Shown: positions 1 to 7,817, counted from the stretch's first letter. The stretch: DNA of 31,549 nucleotides from JAICJR01 sp036494715 (GCA_036494715.1 DASXNY010000027.1:1-31549); one strand, 5' to 3'. Translations and numbers: made by a program. Notes: a model not told the origin generated them from the letters alone.

Positions 1-30
1 CAACACACATACGCATCACTCCCTCCCTCT

Positions 31-60
31 AAGCGGCCCGCCCCTCCCGGCGGGTCGCTT
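31..60 (-). terminator. hairpin just after the permease gene
   Basis: A 12-bp stem (31-42 with 49-60, one G-U pair, 6-nt loop) lies three bases after the permease stop codon on the minus strand. It has no U tract on that strand and only three T on the plus strand. High-GC actinobacteria often end transcripts with U-poor hairpins, so a terminator or 3' stabiliser is likely, though unproven. Confidence 0.45.
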
Positions 61-63
61 CGT

Positions 64-1239
64 TTACAGGGAGGTGATCCAGAGGAGTGCCGTGCCGGCG
101 GCCACCGCCGCCAGCGCCGCTGCCGCCCATGACGCGGCGAGTGGACGCAGGCGCAGTTCAGGCGACATGTCGAGTGAGACGAGCGTGGCCACCGAGCCGT
201 GCGGGCTGGCGAGCGCTCCGGCGGAGAGTCCGAGCAGGGCCGCGTAGGAGCCGGGTCCAGGGCCGAGCAGCGAGGCGACGGCCGCGCTGGCGGGCAGGTT
301 GTTGGCGAGCGCCGCCCCGAGCGTCACCGCGCCCGCCATGGCCGCCAGACCGAGCAACGTCGGCGCAGCCAGGCCCACGCTGCCGAGTCCAAGCTCCGCC
401 CGCAGCGCCTCCAGCATCACCAGCAGCGAGCTGATCTGGAGCCCCACCCGCAGCGGGAGCGACACGAGCGGCAGCCGCCGCGCGGCGGCCAGCGCCACCA
501 CCGCGACCGCCGACACCGGTAGCCATGGCGAGAGGCCGGCGAGCGGCGAGATCCAGTCGGCCGCCGCAGCGGCCGCGAGGGCACCCAGAGCGAGGCGGCC
601 GCGCTGTGACGGCGCCCGCTCATTTCCTGCGAGGCGGTAGCCGCCGACGAGCCCGCGCCGCTCGATCAGCCACAGCACGGCCACGCAGGCGAGCGTCGCG
701 CCGAGCGACGGCAGCAGCATGCGCGCCACGAAGCCTTCCGGCGAGAGGCGTAGGCGGTCCATCACCACGAGATTGGTCGGATTCCCCGCCGGCAGCGCCG
801 CCGAGAAGCAGTTGGCCACGCCCACGACGGCCAGCAGCAGCGGCCGTAGCGGCGCGCCGTGACCGCGCGCGAGCGCCAGGATCACGGGCAGCATCACCAC
901 GACGGCGCCGTCGAGCGAGAGCGCTCCCGTGAGCGCCGCGGACGTGACGCACACACAGACGAACAGCGCACTCACCCGGCCGCGCCCGGCGCGCGCGAGC
1001 AGCGCCGCCAGCCGTCCGGCGAGGCCGGAGTCGTCAGCCAGCAACGCCAGCCCCATCACCGCGGCGAGGAAGGCGATCGGTGGCGCCGACACGGCCAGCG
1101 CCGACCCCGCCCCGCCGGCGCCCGTGGCGAGTGCGAGCGCAGCGCACGCCGCGGCAGCGCAGGCGGAGAGCCAGCTCCTGGGGCGCGCCGCCACTACGCA
1201 GAGCGCCGCAGCTGCCAGAATGAGGTGGAAGATAAGCAT
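64..1239 (-). CDS. ArsB/SLC13-type (ion transporter superfamily) membrane permease
   Basis: This 391-residue protein is almost wholly hydrophobic, with about ten to eleven predicted membrane spans. It carries GNPTNLVV near residue 155, a signature of the ArsB/CitMHS/SLC13 ion-transporter superfamily, and a second loop with NNLPASAAV around residue 318, the pseudo-repeat typical of these two-fold inverted carriers. ArsB-type members export arsenite or antimonite; others move dicarboxylates or citrate. The substrate cannot be read from the sequence, and no arsC, arsR or arsA homologue lies nearby. It is divergent from a MarR regulator 27 bp away, and a large dyad overlaps its ATG, so that regulator probably represses it. 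A MarR partner points to export of an organic or metal-oxyanion toxicant, but this is inference. Confidence 0.75.
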   Translation of the reverse strand: MLIFHLILAAAALCVVAARPRSWLSACAAAACAALALATGAGGAGSALAVSAPPIAFLAAVMGLALLADDSGLAGRLAALLARAGRGRVSALFVCVCVTSAALTGALSLDGAVVVMLPVILALARGHGAPLRPLLLAVVGVANCFSAALPAGNPTNLVVMDRLRLSPEGFVARMLLPSLGATLACVAVLWLIERRGLVGGYRLAGNERAPSQRGRLALGALAAAAAADWISPLAGLSPWLPVSAVAVVALAAARRLPLVSLPLRVGLQISSLLVMLEALRAELGLGSVGLAAPTLLGLAAMAGAVTLGAALANNLPASAAVASLLGPGPGSYAALLGLSAGALASPHGSVATLVSLDMSPELRLRPLAASWAAAALAAVAAGTALLWITSL

Positions 1240-1263
1240 GCTTAATCGTTAAGTCTACTTATC
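1231..1263. promoter_or_regulatory. candidate MarR operator, 33-bp hyphenated dyad
   Basis: The arms GATAAG-N4-CTTAA (1231-1245) and TTAAG-N4-CTTATC (1249-1263) are exact inverted complements in all 11 specified positions and flank a TCG centre. The left arm also contains the 12-bp perfect palindrome TAAGCATGCTTA (1233-1244), which covers the permease ATG. The dyad fills the whole space between the divergent permease and MarR genes, the usual place for an autoregulatory MarR operator. It is also strikingly AT-rich for this DNA. Confidence 0.7.
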
Positions 1264-1266
1264 CAT

Positions 1267-1758
1267 ATGCCCCCAAAGCCCAGACGCCACACCCGCGAGG
1301 CAGGCGCCGCCCTGGCGGCCGCCGCGCCGCTCGCGAGCCGCTGGGTGGAGCGCGTGCTCGCCTCGCACGAGCCGCCGCTGACCGTGACGCAGTACCTCGC
1401 GCTGCGCGCCATCCAGGCCGAGCCGCTCTCCGCCGCGGAGCTGGCCCGCCGCACCAGCGTGTCGGGCCCCGCGGTGTCGCAGCTCGTGTCGGCGCTCGAG
1501 GGCGCGGGACTCGTCGAGCGTCAGCCCGCTGAGGCGGACCGGCGCACGCGCGGCCTCGCCCTGACCGCCCTCGGGACGCGCACGCTCGACTCGGCCACCG
1601 CCCTCGTGGGCGAGCGGCTCGCGGAGCTCCTGTCAGACCTGCCGAAGCCCGAGGCCGATGCGCTCACGCGCCTGCTCGAGCGGGTGGAGGCGGCGCTGTC
1701 GGGCACGGCGCCACCACGGCGACCGCACCCTCCCCCGCCGCCGCACAAGCGGCGCTAG
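1267..1758 (+). CDS. MarR-family transcriptional regulator
   Basis: The 163-residue protein has the MarR winged-helix layout: an N-terminal dimerisation helix, then TVTQYLALRAI, PLSAAELARRTSVSGPAVSQLVSAL as helix-turn-helix (about residues 52-75), the wing GLVERQPAEADRRTRGLALT with the conserved D-R-R, and a C-terminal helix. The tail is Pro/Arg-rich and probably disordered. MarR proteins are dimeric repressors that release DNA on binding small phenolic or oxidant ligands. It diverges from the permease and probably controls both genes through the dyad in the 27-bp gap. Its TAG stop shares the tetranucleotide CTAG with the stop of dxs on the other strand, so the two transcripts converge. Confidence 0.85.
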   Translation: MPPKPRRHTREAGAALAAAAPLASRWVERVLASHEPPLTVTQYLALRAIQAEPLSAAELARRTSVSGPAVSQLVSALEGAGLVERQPAEADRRTRGLALTALGTRTLDSATALVGERLAELLSDLPKPEADALTRLLERVEAALSGTAPPRRPHPPPPPHKRR

Positions 1759-3704
1759 GCGTTCTGCAGCGTGGTGCGCGGGTCGAGCACGGCCTGCGCG
1801 ACGCGCTCGGCGATCGCGGTCGGCGTCAGGCCGACCTCCTCGCGCAGGAGCGCCGGCTTGCCGTGAGTGACGTAGCGGTCGGGCAGCCCGACGCGGAGCA
1901 GATGGGTGTCGCCCGCCGTGCCGCGGTCGAGCAGGCTCTCGCCTACCGCGGAGCCGAAGCCGCCCATCAGCACCCCGTCCTCGACCGTCACGAGCAGATC
2001 GTGGTCGGCGGCGAGCGTGTCGATCAGCTGCGCGTCGAGCGGCTTCGCGAAGCGCGCGTCGGCCACCGTCACTTCGAGGCCGTGCGCCTCGAGCTCCTTG
2101 GCCGCGCCAAGCGCCAGCGACACACCCAGGCCGTAGCCGAGCAGCGCCACGCGCTCGCCCTCGCGGAGCACCTCGCCGCGGCCGATCTCGATCGGCTTGG
2201 GACGCGCGGGGATCGGCACGCCTTCGGCCTCCCCGCGCGGATAGCGCAGCGCGACCGGTCCGCCGTCGTAGTCCGTGGCCGTGCGCAGCATGTTTACGAG
2301 CATCGCCTCGTCGCGGGGCGCCATGAGCACGATGTTGGGCAGCGCGCGCAGGTAGGCGATGTCAAAGGCACCGTGGTGCGTGGGACCGTCGTCGCCCACG
2401 AGCCCGGCGCGGTCCATCGCGAACACGACGTTCAGATTCTGCAGGCAGACGTCGTGGACGATCTGGTCGAAGGCGCGCTGGAGGAAGGTCGAGTAGATCG
2501 CCGCCACCGGCTTCATCCCCTGGAGCGCCATGCCGGCGGCGAACAGCACCGCATGCTGCTCGGCGATGCCGACGTCGTAGTAGCGCTCCGGCATCTCCTT
2601 CTGGAGGATGTTGAGCCCGGTGCCCGAGTTCATCGCGGCGGTGATGCCGCAGATGCGCTCGTCGCGCTTGCATTCGTCGACGAGCGCCTCGCCGAAGACC
2701 GTCGTGTACTGGGGCGGCGCGGGCTTGTTGAAGCGCGCCGAGCCGTTCTTCTTCGCGGGCGCCGGCGCGCCGTTGACGATCGAGGCGGGCTTGGCGGCGT
2801 GCCACTTCTCCATGCCCTCGAGGCCGCCCTCCTCGGCGGGCGCGAAGCCCTTGCCCTTGACGGTCTTGATGTGGACGACCACCGGCCGGTTGGCGGCCAG
2901 CGCCTTGCCGATCGCGTCGCGCAGGGCGTGCACGTCGTGCCCGTCGACGACGCCGACGTAGGCGAGGTCGAGCTCCTCGAACAACAGGCCCGGCGCCCAG
3001 AACGCCTTGATCGACTCCTTGATCTGCGGGCCGAGGCGCTCGATGCGGTCGCCGATCCCGGCGGGCAGCTTGGTGAGGCCGGTCTCGACGCCCTCGCGGG
3101 CGCGGTGCAGCTTGGGGTTGAGCCGGACGCGGTTGAAGTAGCGCGACAGGGCGCCGACGTTCGGCGCGATCGACATGCCGTTGTCGTTGAGGATGATCAC
3201 GATCGGGACGTCCATGCCGCCCGCGTTGTGGAGCGCCTCGAAGGCGACGCCGCCGGTGAGCGCGCCGTCGCCGATCACGGCGACGACCTTGCCGTCCTCG
3301 CCGATGCCGTGGCGCATCGCCTCCTTGAGGCCGACCGCGTACGACACGGATGTGGAGGCGTGGCCGGCGCCCATGATGTCGTGCTCCGACTCGAAGATCG
3401 AGCAGAAGGGCGCGAGACCGCCGTACTGGCGGATCGTCTGCAGCTGGTCGCGGCGGCCCGTCAGGACCTTGTGCGGGTAGGCCTGGTGGCCGACGTCCCA
3501 GATGATCTTGTCCTTGGGCGAGTCGAGCAGGCTGTGCAGCGCCACCGCCAGCTCGCAGACGCCGAGGTTGGCCCCGAAGTGGCCGCCGATCTCGCCGATC
3601 GTGTCGATCACGAGCTCGCGCACCTCCTGCGCGAGCTGCTGGAGCTGCTCGTCGTTCAGCTCGTGGAGGTCCTGGGGCTTGTTGACGTTCTCGAGGTGGC
3701 TCAT
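1755..3704 (-). CDS. dxs: 1-deoxy-D-xylulose-5-phosphate synthase
   Basis: DXS condenses pyruvate and glyceraldehyde 3-phosphate, with thiamine diphosphate, to start the MEP isoprenoid pathway. The 649 residues match the family length. Visible are GANLGVCELAVALH, DVGHQAYPHKVLTGR, the thiamine-diphosphate motif GDGALTGG (145-152) ending at NDN (173-175), then the pyrimidine domain with VGIAEQHAV, RAGLVGDDGPTHHG, and a C-terminal transketolase domain. A short Ala/Pro/Lys-rich linker (about 310-330) joins the first two domains. The ATG overlaps the ispA stop as ATGA, so translation is probably coupled. It is the last gene of efp-nusB-xseB-ispA-dxs. Confidence 0.97.
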   Translation of the reverse strand: MSHLENVNKPQDLHELNDEQLQQLAQEVRELVIDTIGEIGGHFGANLGVCELAVALHSLLDSPKDKIIWDVGHQAYPHKVLTGRRDQLQTIRQYGGLAPFCSIFESEHDIMGAGHASTSVSYAVGLKEAMRHGIGEDGKVVAVIGDGALTGGVAFEALHNAGGMDVPIVIILNDNGMSIAPNVGALSRYFNRVRLNPKLHRAREGVETGLTKLPAGIGDRIERLGPQIKESIKAFWAPGLLFEELDLAYVGVVDGHDVHALRDAIGKALAANRPVVVHIKTVKGKGFAPAEEGGLEGMEKWHAAKPASIVNGAPAPAKKNGSARFNKPAPPQYTTVFGEALVDECKRDERICGITAAMNSGTGLNILQKEMPERYYDVGIAEQHAVLFAAGMALQGMKPVAAIYSTFLQRAFDQIVHDVCLQNLNVVFAMDRAGLVGDDGPTHHGAFDIAYLRALPNIVLMAPRDEAMLVNMLRTATDYDGGPVALRYPRGEAEGVPIPARPKPIEIGRGEVLREGERVALLGYGLGVSLALGAAKELEAHGLEVTVADARFAKPLDAQLIDTLAADHDLLVTVEDGVLMGGFGSAVGESLLDRGTAGDTHLLRVGLPDRYVTHGKPALLREEVGLTPTAIAERVAQAVLDPRTTLQNA

Positions 3705-4591
3705 GTGTCGCGGGTCAGGATGTAGTCGGTGATTTGTTCGAGCGTGGCGGTATTTCCGCCCGCGTCGGCGAGCGCCGTGCGCGCGTTGCGATGCGACTCC
3801 CGGGCCAGCTCCCTCGCCCTCTCCAATCCAAACACACTCACGTAGGTGCGCTTGCCGTGGCGCTCGTCGGAGCCCTGCGGCTTGCCGAGCGCGGCTTCGT
3901 CACCTGTCACATCGAGTATGTCGTCGACGATCTGAAAAAGGACCCCGAGTTCCGCTGCAAAGCGGCGCAAACCCATTGTCGCAGCTTCTCCGGCCCCGAA
4001 CAAAAGCAGCGGACATTCGATTGCAGCCGCGATCAGCCTTCCGGTCTTGAGCTCGTGCAGATGCCGGAGCCCCGCCTCGTCGTGCGGCGCGGTCTCCTTC
4101 ACATCGACGTACTGGCCGCCGACCATGCCGCTGACCGAGATCGCGGCCACCAGGTGGCGCAGCGCGCGCAGCACGCGCTCGGGCTCGCCATCCTGCTCGT
4201 CGAGGACGAGCTTGATCGCTTCGGCGAAGAGACCGTCGCCCGCGAGGATCGCGACGTCCTCACCGTAGACGACGTGGCAGGTGGGCTTGCCGCGGCGCAG
4301 GGCGTCGTCGTCCATCGCGGGAAGGTCGTCGTGGATCAGGGAATAGGTGTGGATCAGCTCGATCGCGCCGGCAAGCGCCATCACCTCGTCCTGCGAGTGG
4401 CCGAGCGCCTCCGCGGTCGCGAGCGCGAGGACCGGCCGGATCCGCTTGCCGCCGGCCAGCAGCGAGTAGCGCATGGCCTCCTCGAGGCCGCCCGTGGTGC
4501 TCTCCTCCGAGAAGCGCAGGTTCTCGAGGTAGTCGTCGACCGAGCGCTGCAGCTCGACGGGGTACTCCGCCTGGCGCGCGGGAGCGCTCAA
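3701..4591 (-). CDS. ispA: polyprenyl (farnesyl/geranylgeranyl) diphosphate synthase
   Basis: This trans-isoprenyl diphosphate synthase chains isopentenyl diphosphate onto allylic primers. The first aspartate-rich motif is HDDLPAMDDD (87-96) and the second VDDILD (222-227); LLAGGKRIRP and GMVGGQYVD are also typical. The two-residue insertion in the first motif is that of bacterial type-II farnesyl and of short-chain geranylgeranyl synthases, so chain length is left open. The frame is open further upstream, but I take the TTG at 4591: it overlaps the xseB stop as TTGA, gives the expected 296 residues, and everything upstream reads as arginine-rich shadow of xseB and nusB. It sits directly before dxs, so supply and use of isoprenoid precursors are co-expressed. 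Confidence 0.93.
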   Translation of the reverse strand: MSAPARQAEYPVELQRSVDDYLENLRFSEESTTGGLEEAMRYSLLAGGKRIRPVLALATAEALGHSQDEVMALAGAIELIHTYSLIHDDLPAMDDDALRRGKPTCHVVYGEDVAILAGDGLFAEAIKLVLDEQDGEPERVLRALRHLVAAISVSGMVGGQYVDVKETAPHDEAGLRHLHELKTGRLIAAAIECPLLLFGAGEAATMGLRRFAAELGVLFQIVDDILDVTGDEAALGKPQGSDERHGKRTYVSVFGLERARELARESHRNARTALADAGGNTATLEQITDYILTRDT

Positions 4592-4785
4592 AGCAGCTTC
4601 TCCTGGCCGGGAGGCTCGGTGGCGGTGGCGGCGCGCGCCTGGAGGTCGAGCTCCGAGCCGAGCTGAGAGGCCAGCTCGGCGCAGCGCTCCACGGCGTCCG
4701 CCCCGGCGTCGGCGTCGAGCTCCCCGGAGCGCAGCCGCGCGGCGGTCTGCTCCAGCTCGTCGATGAGCGAGTCGATGCGGGTCAC
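4588..4785 (-). CDS. xseB: exonuclease VII small subunit-like protein
   Basis: This 65-residue protein aligns by eye with XseB: an IDSLIDELEQTAARLRSGEL helix, then DAVERCAELASQLGSELD, the two-helix hairpin that binds the large subunit. XseB with XseA degrades single-stranded DNA. The start chosen is GTG at 4785, which overlaps the nusB stop as GTGA; an earlier ATG at 4860 would read through nusB. No xseA is visible in the window, although xseB normally follows it. The place between nusB and ispA is a common one for xseB. The sequence is divergent and small, so the call rests on pattern and position. Confidence 0.7.
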   Translation of the reverse strand: MTRIDSLIDELEQTAARLRSGELDADAGADAVERCAELASQLGSELDLQARAATATEPPGQEKLL

Positions 4786-5168
4786 TGCGGCGCCGCGCTT
4801 CCCTCGCGGTGCGCCGCCCCCAGGATCCCGTTGATGAAGCCCGGCGCATCGGCGCCGCACAGCTCTTTCGCGGCCTCGATGGCCTCGTCGATCGCAACCT
4901 CAGCCGGCACGTCTTCCCTCCTCAACAGCTCGTACAGCGCAACGCGCAGGATGTTTCGCTCGAGCGGCGCAATCCTGTCGAGCGTCCACCCCACCGAGTG
5001 ACGTTCGATCAGCGCATCCAGCTCAGCTTGCTCTGCGGCAACCCCGTTCGCAAGCTCGCGGGTGAAGTCTGTCGCATGCTTGTCGAGAAGCGCGTCCAGG
5101 GGGCGGCCGGTGACGTCGTGCTGATACAGGGCCACCACGGCGGCCCGGCGCTGGTCGCTTCGCCGCAC
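4782..5168 (-). CDS. nusB: transcription antitermination factor NusB
   Basis: NusB binds boxA RNA with NusE (S10) and supports rRNA antitermination. The 128-residue all-helical protein starts RRSDQRRAAVVALYQHDVTG, matching the family's R-x-x-A-xx-xLYQ-D start, and carries WTLDRIAPLERNILRVALYELL, VPAEVAIDEAIEAAKELCG and FINGILG near the end, all strongly conserved in NusB. The start is a GTG immediately after the efp stop codon with no spacer, and the stop overlaps xseB. The efp-nusB pair is a standard bacterial linkage. Confidence 0.95.
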   Translation of the reverse strand: MRRSDQRRAAVVALYQHDVTGRPLDALLDKHATDFTRELANGVAAEQAELDALIERHSVGWTLDRIAPLERNILRVALYELLRREDVPAEVAIDEAIEAAKELCGADAPGFINGILGAAHREGSAAPQ

Positions 5169-5729
5169 CTAGGCCCTCGAGACGTATTCGCCCGAGCGCG
5201 TGTCGACGCGGACGCGGTCCCCGATGTTGACGAACAGCGGCACACGCACCGTCACGCCGGACTCGAGCTGCGCCGGCTTGTCGCCGCCGCCGGAGGCGGT
5301 GTCGCCGCGCACGCCCGGCTCGGTCTCGGTGACGGCCAGCTCGACGGCGCTCGGCACCTGGATGTCGGCCGGCTCCTCGTCGACGTAGAGCACGTCCACG
5401 TTCTCGGTCGGGATGATCCACTTGAGCGCCTCGCTCAGCGTGGACTCCGCCACGTTGATCTGCTCGAAGCTCTCGAGGTCCATGAAGTGGGCGTCGCTGC
5501 CGTCGGCGTAGAGGAACTGCATCTTGCGCGTCTCGGTGCGGATCGGGCGGAACTTCTCCCCCGCCCGGAACGTCTTGTCGATCACCGCGCCGTCACTCGC
5601 GCGCTTGAGCTTGGTGCGCACGAACGCGCCGCCCTTGCCCGGCTTAACGTGCTGGAACTCGACGATCTTGTAGACGACCCCATCGACCTCGATGTGGGTG
5701 CCGTTCTTGAACTGGTTGGTGCTGATCAC
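5169..5729 (-). CDS. efp: translation elongation factor P
   Basis: EF-P enters the ribosomal E site and relieves stalling at polyproline. The 186 residues give the three-domain family pattern: an N-terminal KOW-like domain with FKNGTHIEVDGVVYKIVEFQ, the tip loop HVKPGKGGAF (Lys32 at the tip, where some bacteria attach a modification), an OB domain, and the C-terminal block SGVTVRVPLFVNIGDRVRVDTRSGEY, the efp signature. No modification enzyme (epmA, earP, ymfI) is visible here. The GTG at 5729 gives the expected length; the larger open frame upstream is shadow. There is no clear Shine-Dalgarno, so a leaderless mRNA is possible. This is the first gene of its operon, whereas in M. tuberculosis pepQ precedes it. 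Confidence 0.95.
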   Translation of the reverse strand: MISTNQFKNGTHIEVDGVVYKIVEFQHVKPGKGGAFVRTKLKRASDGAVIDKTFRAGEKFRPIRTETRKMQFLYADGSDAHFMDLESFEQINVAESTLSEALKWIIPTENVDVLYVDEEPADIQVPSAVELAVTETEPGVRGDTASGGGDKPAQLESGVTVRVPLFVNIGDRVRVDTRSGEYVSRA

Positions 5730-5795
5730 GGTCAGGAAGGCTAGTGAGGCCGCGGATCTTGCGGCCGACGGGGCCCAACGGTAGCGTCCAGCGCC

Positions 5796-6206
5796 GTGTT
5801 CGAGGTAGAGACACGCACGCTTGCCGGGCGGCCGGCGGCTGTGGGGAGCGCGGGCCCGTTCACGCTCGTCGTCGACCGGCCGCCGGACGGTGGCGGCGAT
5901 GGGATCGGCTTCAATGGCGGGCAGCTCCTGTACCTCGCGGTGGCGGGCTGCGTGTCGAACGATCTCTATCGCGAGGCTGCCAAGCTCGGCATCAGGCTCG
6001 AGCGGGTGCGCGTGGCGGTGACGGGGGACTTCGCCGGCGACCCGCCGGTGTCGACGCCCGTGGAGTACGAGGTGGAGATCGAGGGCGACGCCGGCGAGGA
6101 GCGCCTGCGGGAGCTGGTCGAGCTCGTCGACCGGATCGCCGAGATCCCCAACTCGCTGCGTGGTGCGACGCCGGTGAAGCTCGCCGGCGTGAGGATCGGG
6201 TCGTGA
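5796..6206 (+). CDS. OsmC-family protein with one cysteine
   Basis: The 136 residues follow the OsmC/Ohr fold: an N-terminal sheet, GFNGGQLLYLAVAGCVSNDLYREAAKLG as the long helix containing the peroxidatic-type Cys52, then VEYEVEIEGD and a second helix. OsmC proteins reduce organic hydroperoxides using two cysteines. Here the second, normally in a C-P-S/V-S context, is replaced by IAEIPNSL, so no disulfide cycle of the classical kind is available. It may therefore be a non-peroxidase OsmC-like protein. The GTG start at 5796 has no clear ribosome site. It diverges from efp and is followed with a 4-bp or short gap by small NTF2-type genes. Confidence 0.8.
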   Translation: MFEVETRTLAGRPAAVGSAGPFTLVVDRPPDGGGDGIGFNGGQLLYLAVAGCVSNDLYREAAKLGIRLERVRVAVTGDFAGDPPVSTPVEYEVEIEGDAGEERLRELVELVDRIAEIPNSLRGATPVKLAGVRIGS

Positions 6207-6232
6207 CCAACGAATCGGAGGAGGACGAGTCC

Positions 6233-6529
6233 ATGGACGAAAACCAGGTGCGTGAGCGTGCGGAGGAGCATGCGAAGTCGGTCGAGCGTGGCGATCTCGC
6301 CGCGGTGACCGCCGACTTCGTCCCCGACATGCAGCCCCATGTGCCGGAGATCGCGAAGGGGCTACCGAGCCCCACGAACTCCGCCGACGTCCTGTCCGTC
6401 CAGGTGGAAGGCGACCACGCGGTCGTCCGGATCCGCTACACGGGCGACGACGGCGCCGTGACGATCCAGACGCGTTGGGAGGACCACGACGGGCGTCCGC
6501 TGATCGTGGCGGGTGAGCCGGTCGAATGA
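6233..6529 (+). CDS. small NTF2-like (SnoaL-type) protein, function unknown
   Basis: A 98-residue acidic protein. The pattern is helix, helix, PDMQPHVPEI, then beta strands with VEGDHAVVRIRYTGDDGAVTIQTRWEDHDGRPLIVAGEPVE, which resembles a short NTF2 cone fold, but I do not recognise a named family. The ATG at 6233 is chosen because GGAGGAGG (6217-6224) sits at good spacing; an alternative GTG at 6203 overlaps the osmC stop as GTGA. Its stop overlaps the next start as ATGA, so it is translationally coupled to the DUF1348 gene. Confidence 0.65.
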   Translation: MDENQVRERAEEHAKSVERGDLAAVTADFVPDMQPHVPEIAKGLPSPTNSADVLSVQVEGDHAVVRIRYTGDDGAVTIQTRWEDHDGRPLIVAGEPVE

Positions 6530-6957
6530 GCGACGCTCCGAGCGGGCCTCCCGTAATCCTGCCCCCGTTCACGGAGGAGACCGCCGGCGCCAAGGTGAAG
6601 GCCGCCCAGGACGCGTGGAACACATGCGACCCGAAACGCGTCTCGCTCGCCTACACAGAGGACTCGGAGTGGCGCAACCGCGCCGAGTTCTTCCGCGGGC
6701 GCGAGGCGATCGTGGAGTTCCTGACGAGCAAGTGGGCGCGCGAGCTCGAATACCGCCTGCGCAAGGAGCTGTGGTGCTTCACGGGCAACCGCATCTCGGT
6801 GCGCTTCGAGTACGAGAGCCACGACGCCGACGGCCAGTGGTGGCGCAGCCACGGGAACGAGCACTGGGAGTTCGAGGAGGAGACCGGCCTGATGCGCCGC
6901 CGCGACGCCAGCATCAACGACTACGAGATCGACGAGTCGGAGCGGCGGATCAGCTAG
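6526..6957 (+). CDS. DUF1348 / nuclear transport factor 2 family protein
   Basis: The 143 residues match the DUF1348 pattern well: PPFTEETAGAKVKAAQDAWN, VSLAYTEDSEWRNRAEFFRGREAIVEFLTSKWARELEYRLRKEL, then ISVRFEYESHD, QWWRSHGNEHWEFEEETGLMRRRDASIND. These proteins have the NTF2 cone fold; the cellular role is not established. The start ATG overlaps the previous stop. The TAG stop shares CTAG (6954-6957) with the stop of the alpha/beta hydrolase on the other strand, so the two genes converge with a 4-bp overlap. Confidence 0.85.
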   Translation: MSDAPSGPPVILPPFTEETAGAKVKAAQDAWNTCDPKRVSLAYTEDSEWRNRAEFFRGREAIVEFLTSKWARELEYRLRKELWCFTGNRISVRFEYESHDADGQWWRSHGNEHWEFEEETGLMRRRDASINDYEIDESERRIS

Positions 6958-7766
6958 CCGGCCGGCGGCAGCCAGTCCTCGACCTGCGCCACGAACATCG
7001 GCGGGTCGGCGTCCATCGCGGCATGGCCGTGGCCGGGCAGCTCGACCAGCTCCGCTCCGGGCACGGCCGCCTGCGCGGCGTGCGCGGCGCGCGCCAGCGC
7101 TGATGTGCTCTCGGTGCCGAGCAGCAGGCGCACGGGCGCGCCGACCGCGCTCATCCTGGCGGGGTCGATCCGGTAGGCGTTGGCCGCTCGCGCCTCGCGC
7201 ACGAGCGTGTGGACCGCGGTCAGGCGCGCCTGCCAGATGCGCGTGCCGCGCATCGCGTCGACCGCGCCGTCGTCGAGCAGGAGCACCCGCGTGAAGAAGA
7301 TCGTGAGCGCAGCCTCGCGGTCATCTGCGGCGAGCGCCACCTCCACATCGGCGAGCGCCTCCGTGGGGAAGATCGGTCCCCCGGGAGTGCCGAAGGCGGG
7401 CTCGTAGACGAGCATCCGCGCGATGCCGTCGCAGTCCGTCGCGGCCTCGAGCGAGCAGGCGCCGCCGTAGGAGTGCGCGAGCACGAGCACGGGCTCCCCG
7501 ATCGCCTCGACCAGCGCACGTATGTCGTCGGCCTCGAGCTCGAGCGCGTAGCCGTCGTCGCCCTCCTCGGCGCTGAGCCCGCGGCCGCGGCGGTCCATCA
7601 GGTGGAGCCGGTAGCGCGCCGCGAGCGCGTCCTGAACCACGATCCAGCGGTGGCGGTCTGCGGTGCTGCCGTGCACGGCCAGCAGCGGCGGGCCGTCGCC
7701 GATCACCTCGCAGCCGACGAAGCTGCCGTCGGCCGAGCGGACGCTGAGCGACTCCACGGTTGACAT
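6954..7766 (-). CDS. alpha/beta-fold hydrolase
   Basis: A 270-residue alpha/beta hydrolase with the oxyanion HG (32-33), the nucleophile elbow AHSYGG (Ser99 in G/A-x-S-x-G), and the general base in LPGHGHAAMD (His246 or His248). MDRRGRGLS (57-65) is the usual strand-4 D-x-R-G-x-G/R-x-S motif. The substrate is unknown; esterase, lactonase and haloperoxidase-like members share this layout. The ATG at 7766 has GAGGAG just upstream. The long frame upstream is shadow of the SnoaL gene. It diverges from that gene over 51 bp and converges on the DUF1348 gene. Confidence 0.85.
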   Translation of the reverse strand: MSTVESLSVRSADGSFVGCEVIGDGPPLLAVHGSTADRHRWIVVQDALAARYRLHLMDRRGRGLSAEEGDDGYALELEADDIRALVEAIGEPVLVLAHSYGGACSLEAATDCDGIARMLVYEPAFGTPGGPIFPTEALADVEVALAADDREAALTIFFTRVLLLDDGAVDAMRGTRIWQARLTAVHTLVREARAANAYRIDPARMSAVGAPVRLLLGTESTSALARAAHAAQAAVPGAELVELPGHGHAAMDADPPMFVAQVEDWLPPAG

Positions 7767-7817
7767 GCTCCTCGATCCGGCGAGAGGATGCAGGTGCGCC
7801 CTATCCGGAGGACTGTC

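Noticed and set aside
1863..3725. A 620-codon plus-strand frame opposite dxs
   Set aside because: It is antisense to a complete, well-conserved dxs and its product is Arg/His/Val/Ala-rich with no motif; long antisense frames are expected at this GC.
5730..5795. 6-bp dyad GGCCGC-N7-GCGGCC between efp and osmC as an operator
   Set aside because: Short GC palindromes of this size are common by chance in this DNA and no regulator gene is next to it.
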